From Methanosarcina vacuolata Z-761 (GTDB lineage Archaea > Halobacteriota > Methanosarcinia > Methanosarcinales > Methanosarcinaceae), in the NCBI RefSeq assembly GCF_000969905.1, contig NZ_CP009520.1, positions 2,232,001 through 2,296,000 of the forward strand: a stretch of DNA of 64,000 nt. Direction: 5' to 3'. Each line of letters starts with the position of its first letter. Position 1 is the stretch's first letter. Below, in pieces: positions 35,031-42,280 of this stretch. The notes beneath the pieces were generated by a model that had not been told where the DNA came from, ran no database searches, and saw nothing but the letters and a program-made list of their open reading frames with translations. A program made the translations under genes and the position numbers.

Positions 35031-38000
35031 ATGAGCTCAGTTAAGAAAAATAATTTGATTGTCGGATCTTTTATTCTCCTTGCATTGATGTTATATTTCG
35101 TTTCAGGTTTTTTATCTGTAGCAGGAGCTATTATGGGTAATGAACTGATTGCAGAAGACAATGAGAGGAATGAAGTTTATGAAAAAACTGAAGCCGCTCC
35201 TGATTCTTATGAGAAAATGGCACAGCGCCCATCTTCTATAGAAGGTCTAATTGATGAGGGAAATGCATTATACTTTACAAAAAAATATTCATTATCTATA
35301 AACTGCTATAATGATGCACTTAAGATCGATCCTAATTCCTCATTGGCCTGGTATGGAAAAGGACGTTCTCTGGTCGGACTGGGAAAGAATGATCAGGCAG
35401 TCAGCTGTTATGAGAAGGCCCTTTCGACTTTTCCGGCCTCTTCCGAAAACTGGTATGATAAGGGTAACAAGCAGCTTGAGCTAGAGAAATATATTGAGGC
35501 TATCAACTGCTATGACAAAAGCTTTGCTGCCAATACTTATCTCTCCACAGTGTGGTATCGAAAAGCTCTTGCTTCTGGGCAGTTGGGGCTTAATCAGGAA
35601 GCTCTGAACTCTTATGACAAATCTATCGAACTGAATTCCAATTCTTCCAGCTCTATGCAGATGCAGGGAATGGCTTACCTCGGCCTTGAAAAGTATCCTG
35701 AGGCAATTGAATGCTTTGACAGTGCTCTTAGTATCACTCCTGACAATGCTGAACTCTGGTATCAAAAAGGAGTGGTTCTCGATAAGTCCGGTGATTACGA
35801 AACTGCAATAGGCTGTTATGACAAAGCAATTTCTTTTAATCCGGATATGATAAACGCCTGGAATAATAAAGGTGTTAACCTTGAAAAGATGGGAATTTAT
35901 GATGAGGCGCTTACTTGCTACGAGTTTGTTCTTCTTTCAGAGCCTGAAAATCTTGATGTTTTACAGAGAAAGGGTGTATGCCTTGAAAGGCTTGGGAGAA
36001 ATGAAGAAGCTCTTCAATGTTATGACGAGGTTCTGGTCTACAATCCTGGCAATTCCGAGGCCTGGTATAGTAAAGGCTCTCTGCTTAATAAGACAGGTCA
36101 GTATGACGCTGCAATAGCATGCTATGATAAGGCGCTTAACCCGGACACAGGGATTCAGGTTGAAGAAATCGGAAGTGATTCACTCGAACAGCTAAGCGCT
36201 TATGAAGCTGCACTTCCGTCTTATCCCAAAAATCCTGAGTTTAAATCATCTACAGTTAAGATCTGGTACGAGAAAGCCCTATCTTTTGATAAGCTTGAAA
36301 AATACGAATCTGCAATTGACTGTTATGATAAGGTTCTTGAAACCGAGTCCGGACATGCTGTTGTCTGGTATATGAAAGGACTGGACCTGGAAAAGCTTGG
36401 CAGATATGAAGAGGCAATTGAATGCTATGAACGAGCCCTAAAACTGGGTTCCGGATATGCTAAAGTCTGGTATCAGAAAGGCTTAGACTCTTCAAAAATC
36501 AAAGAATACAACGATGCAGTAGAAAGTTATGATAAAGCTCTCGAGATTGACGAAAACTATACACTTGCCTGGGCTGGTAAGGCTTTTGCCCTGGCGAAAC
36601 TTGGAGAATACGAAAGCTCTCTTACATGTTACAACAAAGTCCTTGGAGCCGTTCCCAGCAGTGCAGTTGCATGGTACAATAAAGGGCTTGCTCTTGATGA
36701 ACTTGGAAAGCATGAAGAAGCTTCAGAATGCTATAACCAGACTCTCCTGATTGATCCCGAATATTCGGCTGCACGCTTCAAGTTGAACAAAAACATGGAA
36801 CAGGACTCAACAGAAACTCCAGTATTGGAACACTTTAAAAACAATAGTGCAGATTCCAATCCTTCCCAGGTGCTTTCTGGAAGTTTCTGGGCTTATCTTC
36901 TGGACTATGAATACTCAAGTCCAGAAGACCTTGCCGAACCTTCCGAAGATCTGGACCTGTTTAGCCCAGAGGTCAGTTACGATGCTGCATGGTATGGAAA
37001 GGCCTCAATCTACAGTAAACTCGGAATGTACGACGATGCACTTACTTCTTATGATATGGTACTTGCAATTAATCCTGCACGCGCCGAGGCCTGGTATGAA
37101 AAAGGCTCGATACTTGATAGGTTGGACAGAAGTGAGGAAGCTCTGGAATGCTACAGAAAAGCCCTGGAACTTGACCCTCAGTCAAGTACAGCCCTTTATG
37201 GGATAGCCTCTACTGTAGATGATCTTGGAAAGCTTGAAGAAGCAGTCAGTTACTATGACCAGTTGCTTGCTCTAAACTCCAGCAACTCGGATGCCCTACT
37301 TGGAAAAGGTCTTGCCCTCTCGAACCTGAGCAGGTATGACGAGGCAATTTCCTGTTACACCACACTTCTCAAATCTGAGCCTAAAAACCTTGAGGCTCTC
37401 AGAAGTCGGGCTCTTGCTCTGTCGAAATCCAATAAACCCAATGAAGCGCTCGCAGATTACGACAGAATAATTAAGCTTCAGCCTGAAAATTTCCAGGCCC
37501 TGGCTGAGAAAGCTTCTTTACTTGAGGCACTTGGCAGGTATCAGGAAACTGCTGCATGTTATGATAGAATGCTTGAAATCTCACCTGACAACAGGGAGAT
37601 AATTTACAAACAGGGAAGAGCTCTGGAGAACAGCGGAGACTTTGAGGGGGCAGTAGGCTGTTACGACAGAATTCTTGCGCTGGATCCGGGAAATCTGAAT
37701 GCATATAATAACAAAGGCTTTGCGCTCTACAAGCTGGAAAAATACCAGCAAGCTATTGACTGTTACAATAAAGCTCTGGAGTACAGTCCAGATAATGTTA
37801 CAGCCTGGTATTTCCAGGGCTGCACTTATCTCACATTAAGCAGCAATAAAGCAGCCCTTAATTGTTTCAACAAAACAGTACAGCTTAAACCCGATTGTAT
37901 CACAGCCTGGTATAACAAAGGATACATTCATAACATGATGGGAGAAACTGAAGAAGCAGTTTCATGTTATGACAATGTACTTGCAATTAACCCGAACTCA

Positions 38001-38465
38001 CCTTCAGCCCTCTACAATAAGCGGTTTGCGCTTTATACTCTAAAGAAACTAGATGAGGCTGCTGTGTGCAAGTCAAAATTAGATGAAATCGACCCCGGTT
38101 TCGCGGAAGCTCTGCAGAAAAGAGGAACTAAGTTCTTCCTTCCTGAATATTACAATAGTGCTCTGAATTACTCCCTGCCTTCAAGATGGTATGGCGGAGA
38201 GGAAAACGTTTCAGGTAATGTAAGTACAAACACGACTGTGCCTCCTCAATCAGGAAAGATAACTGAACTCTCTAACAGCCCGGAAAATAATAGCAGCAAT
38301 AATAATAGCAGCAATAGCAATAGCAGCAATAATAATAGCAACAATAATAATAGCAACAATAATAATAGCAACAATAATAATAGCAGCAATTATAATACGG
38401 AGCTTGATGATGGACAGGAAAGTGAAGATCCAGATTACTGGTATGTTCCTGAACCTGATGAGTGA
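35031..38465 (+). CDS. Large exported/anchored TPR protein with Asn-rich tail
   Basis: A 1144-aa protein. An N-terminal hydrophobic segment (residues 9-33, LIVGSFILLALMLYFVSGFLSVAGA) acts as signal anchor. About 24-26 tetratricopeptide repeats follow from residue 68 to 1035, with consensus AWYxKGxxLxxLGxYExAIxCYDKALxxNP. They are interrupted by two linkers, near residues 380-410 and 595-650. The tail (about 1080-1125) is low-complexity Asn/Ser, followed by an acidic end (DPDYWYVPEPDE). Many N-x-S/T sites suggest an N-glycosylated extracellular protein. Its role is probably scaffolding at the cell surface. GGGG about nine bases upstream supports ATG 35031. The repeats and the cytoplasmic TPR protein at 30806 likely share ancestry. 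Confidence 0.85.
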   Translation: MSSVKKNNLIVGSFILLALMLYFVSGFLSVAGAIMGNELIAEDNERNEVYEKTEAAPDSYEKMAQRPSSIEGLIDEGNALYFTKKYSLSINCYNDALKIDPNSSLAWYGKGRSLVGLGKNDQAVSCYEKALSTFPASSENWYDKGNKQLELEKYIEAINCYDKSFAANTYLSTVWYRKALASGQLGLNQEALNSYDKSIELNSNSSSSMQMQGMAYLGLEKYPEAIECFDSALSITPDNAELWYQKGVVLDKSGDYETAIGCYDKAISFNPDMINAWNNKGVNLEKMGIYDEALTCYEFVLLSEPENLDVLQRKGVCLERLGRNEEALQCYDEVLVYNPGNSEAWYSKGSLLNKTGQYDAAIACYDKALNPDTGIQVEEIGSDSLEQLSAYEAALPSYPKNPEFKSSTVKIWYEKALSFDKLEKYESAIDCYDKVLETESGHAVVWYMKGLDLEKLGRYEEAIECYERALKLGSGYAKVWYQKGLDSSKIKEYNDAVESYDKALEIDENYTLAWAGKAFALAKLGEYESSLTCYNKVLGAVPSSAVAWYNKGLALDELGKHEEASECYNQTLLIDPEYSAARFKLNKNMEQDSTETPVLEHFKNNSADSNPSQVLSGSFWAYLLDYEYSSPEDLAEPSEDLDLFSPEVSYDAAWYGKASIYSKLGMYDDALTSYDMVLAINPARAEAWYEKGSILDRLDRSEEALECYRKALELDPQSSTALYGIASTVDDLGKLEEAVSYYDQLLALNSSNSDALLGKGLALSNLSRYDEAISCYTTLLKSEPKNLEALRSRALALSKSNKPNEALADYDRIIKLQPENFQALAEKASLLEALGRYQETAACYDRMLEISPDNREIIYKQGRALENSGDFEGAVGCYDRILALDPGNLNAYNNKGFALYKLEKYQQAIDCYNKALEYSPDNVTAWYFQGCTYLTLSSNKAALNCFNKTVQLKPDCITAWYNKGYIHNMMGETEEAVSCYDNVLAINPNSPSALYNKRFALYTLKKLDEAAVCKSKLDEIDPGFAEALQKRGTKFFLPEYYNSALNYSLPSRWYGGEENVSGNVSTNTTVPPQSGKITELSNSPENNSSNNNSSNSNSSNNNSNNNNSNNNNSNNNNSSNYNTELDDGQESEDPDYWYVPEPDE

Positions 38466-38714
38466 AGAGAAAATAGCAGTGAAGAATGAAGTATTACAGA
38501 ACCCGGCTAAAATTCGAATTCCGAAAAATTGAAAATCAGAAACCTTTTCCGGTATGCATCTAAATGCACACCGGTGCAATTTGTATTTATTGTTTTTTAT
38601 GCTACTGCCCTGCTTTATTAACTTTTTTCTGGCTTACTGACTCTGCAACTTTTGCAAATAAAATTTTTTTATCCTGAAAGTTTTAAGCTTTATGCTACCC
38701 TAACCTAAGTATCC

Positions 38715-40025
38715 ATGACAGACAATTCCAATGAGATCGAGGCAAAGCCTCAGGCTTATGCTCATACCTCGAGAGAAAACAAGCATACTCTGGAAGGTTA
38801 TATCGAAAACCCGGATAACCCCGGTTCCGACCCCTCTTCTTTAAAGCTTGAAATTCCATATAATGTAGTCATAGTTCGGTATGGCGAACTTGCTCTTAAA
38901 AGCACAGGAGTTCGGAACTGGTATGAAAAGATTCTGATGAAGAATATTGCGGCAATGCTGGATTCTCGAGATATTCCATATTCCCAGATACGTCGGGAAT
39001 GGGGCCGAATATTTATCGAGACTACGGATTTCCGTGCAGCTGCAGCAGCTGCTGACGTTTTTGGGATTGTCTCTACTTCCCCTGCATTGACGACTGAACC
39101 TACCCTCGAGAATGCAGCCAGTATATGTGCTACCCTGGCTAAGGACCTGATTTTAGAAGGCGAATCTTTTGCCGTCAGGGCCAGAAGAAGTGGGAACCAT
39201 CCTTTTTCTTCAGTGGACATAGGCAAAACCTGCGGAGATGCCGTATGGAGTGCTCTGGAAAAAAAAGGAAGGCACCCTAGAGTTGACCTGAGCTCTCCTG
39301 ATAAGGAAGTTTTCGTCGAAATGCGGCAAAATCTCGCTTACGTCTATCTGAAAACATTCAAAGGCGTAGGGGGTCTTCCTCTCGGCACGCAGGGAAGTAT
39401 GGTCGTTTTAATGTCCGGCGGGCTTGACTCTCCGGTTGCAGCCTGGCTTATGATGAAGCGCGGAGTTACGATTATTCCGGTATACTGCAATACTTCACCC
39501 TATGCCGAGAATGCCGCAAGAGAACGCGCTTTTGAATGTATTCGTCAACTACAGAAGTGGGCTCCAGGGCATCAGTTTAAGACTTATGAGCTCCCTCACG
39601 GCCCCAATCTTCGGACCTTTATCGACATCTGCAACCGAAAAAATACCTGTCTTCTCTGCAAACGCATGATGTACCGAGAAGCCTATGAGGTTATGAAAAA
39701 AGAAGGTGCAAGCGGAATTATCACTGGTTCTTCCCTGGGACAGGTAGCTTCCCAGACGGCTGCCAATATGTATGCTGAAATCTATCAGCTTGCTATCCCG
39801 ATTTATCATCCCTTAATCGCCTTTGATAAAACAGAGATAATAGACATCGCCCGCAAAATCGGAACCTATGATATTTCCAGTCAACCCGCAGGCAGTTGCA
39901 CTGCTGTGCCTGAACGGCCTGAAATAGGAGCAAACTACGACCTTGCCGTAACTGAAGAACAAAAAATGGATATCGAAACTATGGTTTTCAATGCTATGAA
40001 AGCAGCAAAAGTCCTTAAGCTCTGA
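38715..40025 (+). CDS. thiI: tRNA 4-thiouridine synthase ThiI
   Basis: A 436-aa protein with an N-terminal ferredoxin-like and THUMP region (residues about 50-215) and a PP-loop ATPase domain with SGGLDS at 234-239. CLLC (C312, C315) and C395 in AGSCTAVPERP correspond to the cysteines that hold an iron-sulfur cluster in methanogen ThiI proteins, which lack the bacterial rhodanese domain; that domain is absent here too. It adenylates U8 of tRNA and inserts sulfur. A 45-residue charged N-terminal extension precedes the conserved start, so the true start could be further in, though no internal ATG has a better ribosome site. A 20-bp tandem array follows. Confidence 0.92.
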   Translation: MTDNSNEIEAKPQAYAHTSRENKHTLEGYIENPDNPGSDPSSLKLEIPYNVVIVRYGELALKSTGVRNWYEKILMKNIAAMLDSRDIPYSQIRREWGRIFIETTDFRAAAAAADVFGIVSTSPALTTEPTLENAASICATLAKDLILEGESFAVRARRSGNHPFSSVDIGKTCGDAVWSALEKKGRHPRVDLSSPDKEVFVEMRQNLAYVYLKTFKGVGGLPLGTQGSMVVLMSGGLDSPVAAWLMMKRGVTIIPVYCNTSPYAENAARERAFECIRQLQKWAPGHQFKTYELPHGPNLRTFIDICNRKNTCLLCKRMMYREAYEVMKKEGASGIITGSSLGQVASQTAANMYAEIYQLAIPIYHPLIAFDKTEIIDIARKIGTYDISSQPAGSCTAVPERPEIGANYDLAVTEEQKMDIETMVFNAMKAAKVLKL

Positions 40026-40034
40026 AAAAAGTGA

Positions 40035-40203
40035 TGATTCTTTCAATTAATTCTTAACACTTTCAATTTATTTTTAACACTTTCAATTTATTTTTAATAA
40101 TTTTAATTAACATTTAATACTTTTAATTAATTTTTAACATTTTCAACTAATTTTTAACATTTTCAACTAATTTTTAATATTTTCAATTAATTTTTTATAA
40201 CAT
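40035..40203. repeat. About 20-bp AT-rich tandem array after thiI
   Basis: About eight imperfect units of TTTCAATTAATTTTTAACAC fill the gap between thiI and the convergent response-regulator gene. Confidence 0.85.
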
Positions 40204-40214
40204 TAACTTGAGCT

Positions 40215-40616
40215 CTAAAAGCTCTCTGATTTTTTCTTTTTTGACCGGCTTTTCAGAAGAGCGGTCTCTATATTTTTACACAGGTCTTCTTCTTTGAAAG
40301 GTTTCGAAATATATCCTTCGGGGTCTGTTAGCTTTGCTCGTTCGAGGGTCTCAAAATCAGTACAGGCAGTAAGGTAAATTATGGGTATGCCAAAGCGTGA
40401 TTTAATAATCCGTGCCGCTTCAATTCCATCCATATCTCCTTTTAACATAATATCCATCAAAACGATATCAACGTTTGTAAGCTCAGCTTCTCTTATTGCT
40501 TCTTTCCCTGAACCCACAGCACTCGGAACAGCATACCCTAAATTTTTTAGTCGGTTTCTAATGTTCAGGGCCACAATAGTCTGGTCTTCAACAACCAGAA
40601 TTTTTGTTTTGTCCAT
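40215..40616 (-). CDS. Single-domain response regulator
   Basis: About 133 residues consisting of a canonical receiver: ILVVEDQTIVALNIRNRLKNLGY (acidic pair E, D), IVLMDIMLKGDMDGIEAA with the phospho-acceptor aspartate, YLTACTD and GYISKPFKEEDL with the conserved lysine. There is no output domain, so it acts by protein contact, or as a phosphate carrier or sink for a kinase encoded elsewhere. The basic tail RSKKKKS is unusual. Frame start choices are 40625 or ATG 40616; I prefer the latter, which starts just before KTKILVVED. No kinase gene lies nearby. Confidence 0.88.
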   Translation of the reverse strand: MDKTKILVVEDQTIVALNIRNRLKNLGYAVPSAVGSGKEAIREAELTNVDIVLMDIMLKGDMDGIEAARIIKSRFGIPIIYLTACTDFETLERAKLTDPEGYISKPFKEEDLCKNIETALLKSRSKKKKSESF

Positions 40617-40909
40617 TTTTGTCATCCGTCTTTTGTATTTTTTGAATTGTTTTTCTATTTTTTGTTCATTTACTATTTTTTAACATTTCTAAAATCGCGC
40701 TTCTCTATAACTACATGTTCAAAGTCACGCATCTCTAGAACTGCACCCGATTATCTCGATTTTCCCCTTTAACGAAATAACTGCAGCCTATAAGCTAGAT
40801 AAGTTGCAGAGTAATAGAACTCCCAATCTTCTTATTCTCAGGTTTACGTATGACCACCAAAAATTATACATTTATTATAAACTCTTTTTTTATTAATGTT
40901 GCTGTTGCC

Positions 40910-41260
40910 CGCAAGCCTTTCAAAAACTGCTTGAGCGCAAGCCTTTACAAAAAATCTTAAGCAAAAACTCCAGCAACAATATGTTCGGCGCGATCAACTG
41001 GAGTAGCGGTTGTGTCACACCCATTTTCAAAAAAAAGCTTGACTGCAAACCTTTTGTAAAACTATTTGATAGTAAAACTATTTGATAGAAAACAAGACAG
41101 CGTTTGAATTTGAAGAACTTATCCTCTAACCCTAGCGTGATAACAACCCTTTTCAAAAAAAGCTTGAGCGAAAACCCCAATAACCGTTTGAGTTTGATAA
41201 CCTTATCCCCAAACCCTATCGGCGTGATCAACCGGCGCAACGGTTGCAAGTAAACGGTTT
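40910..41260 (+). repeat. Left arm of a diverged inverted duplication
   Basis: Segments such as AAAAACTCCAGCAACAA (about 40970) and 41161-41214 (AGCTTGAGCGAAAACCCC, then GTTTGAGTTTGATAACCTTA) match the reverse complement of 42024-42060 and 41956-42005 at about 80 percent or better. Confidence 0.65.
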
Positions 41261-41266
41261 TGGAGG

Positions 41267-41299
41267 TTTGCCCGAGAGTGTCTGCCCTCGAGCAATATT
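41267..41299. repeat. CTCGAG hairpin element, copy 1
   Basis: CCCGAGAGTGTCTGCCCTCGAGC is a close copy of 41475-41508, where GCTCGAG-AGTATCTACC-CTCGAGC is a perfect 7-bp stem. Here one arm base is changed (GCCCGAG). Confidence 0.6.
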
Positions 41300-41330
41300 C
41301 AGCATGAAAATACTGCCATCCACAAGCACT

Positions 41331-41372
41331 TTCATTGTTTGTGCATGTTATTCAAAGAATATCATTTTCTTT
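41331..41372 (+). repeat. Dispersed intergenic repeat, copy C
   Basis: TTCATTGTTTGTGCATGTTA followed by TTCAAAGAATATCATTTTC. It is related to copies A (7319) and B (33095). Confidence 0.55.
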
Positions 41373-41474
41373 TAGTAAGGTTTTAGTAAGGTACTACATG
41401 GTTTTTACAGGATTTTGAGAAGTTTATACATTTACATGATTTTTAGTGTTTTACACATTACATGTTTTTGGAGA

Positions 41475-41508
41475 TTTGCTCGAGAGTATCTACCCTCGAG
41501 CGATATTT
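41475..41508. repeat. CTCGAG hairpin element, copy 2
   Basis: Perfect inverted repeat GCTCGAG (41479-41485) / CTCGAGC with a 10-base loop, flanked by TTT and ATATTT as in copy 1 about 205 bp upstream. Confidence 0.6.
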
Positions 41509-41566
41509 GATAGATATTGAAAACCAGATTGTGTTTTTAAAATTTTATTTTTAAGGCTGCCAATTT

Positions 41567-41726
41567 TCATTCTTCGTCAATTGCACTGACGTACCTGGGA
41601 AACAGGAGCATGTAATTTTCCTGATAAGATTTCCCATCTTCATTAATATCAAGAGTCCATATTATCTCAGGTGTTCTTGCTATTGATTTTTGTTGAATCG
41701 TCTAATACCTCCGAACTCAATTTCAT
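41567..41726 (-). pseudogene. Short gene remnant with a frameshift
   Basis: From ATG 41726 the frame reads MKLSSEVLDDSTKINSKNT and stops. Shifting frame at that point continues PEIIWTLDINEDGKSYQENY and on to an ordinary C-terminal end (RYVSAIDEE). The join reads naturally, which suggests a small gene broken by a one- or two-base indel near 41680. I do not recognise the family. It sits between the arms of an inverted duplication. Confidence 0.45.
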
Positions 41727-41955
41727 TTTAGAATTTGCTCGTTTTCAATTTTGGTGCACGTCTCCAGGAAATGTTCATTCCCGAGACGAGCACCAGCTTA
41801 TTGCATGTCTGTTTGCACATAGAGGATTGAATTTTCCCACCTCTAACTAAACTCGAAAACTAAGTAAGGATATGGATTTGGGTAATGGATCTTAGCTTCA
41901 GAGATAATGTAAATATAAAAATAGAAATAATAGAAATATTACATTCATTTTACAG

Positions 41956-42280
41956 TTTGTGGATAAGGATCTCAAACTCAAATGGTCAGGGTTTTCGGTC
42001 AAGCCTTTTATGAACAGAATTGTGATCACGCCGACCACGTTGTTGCTGGAGTTTTTGGTCAAGCCTTTTTTGAAAAGGGTTGCAGGCAAGACATTTTTTA
42101 AAAGGGTTTTCGGTCAAGCCTTTTTTGAAAAGGGTTGCGGGCAAGACATTTTTGAAAAGGGTTGCAGGCAAGACATTTTTTAAAAGGGTTTTCGGTCAAG
42201 CCTTTTTTGAAAAGGGTTGCGGGCAAGACATTTTTGAAAAGGGTTGCGGGCAAGACATTTTTGAAATGGCTTGAAACTTC
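41956..42280 (-). repeat. 82-bp higher-order tandem array after the HEAT-repeat gene
   Basis: Sub-units of 25-30 bp (GAAAAGGGTTGCGGGCAAGA and TTTTCGGTCAAGCCTTTTTT) form an 82-bp period visible at 42080 and again at 42162. The array is in the 3' flank of the minus-strand HEAT gene, starting about 15 bp after its stop, and also forms the right arm of the inverted duplication. Confidence 0.85.

Larger units (their letters stand above)
40626..42280. other. 1.65-kb non-coding region rich in repeats
   Basis: It contains an inverted duplication (40910-41260 against 41956-42280), two copies of a GCTCGAG hairpin, copy C of the dispersed repeat, an 82-bp higher-order tandem array and one frameshifted gene remnant, all listed separately. 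No intact gene is supported. The open frames through the array are by-products of repetition. Confidence 0.6.
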
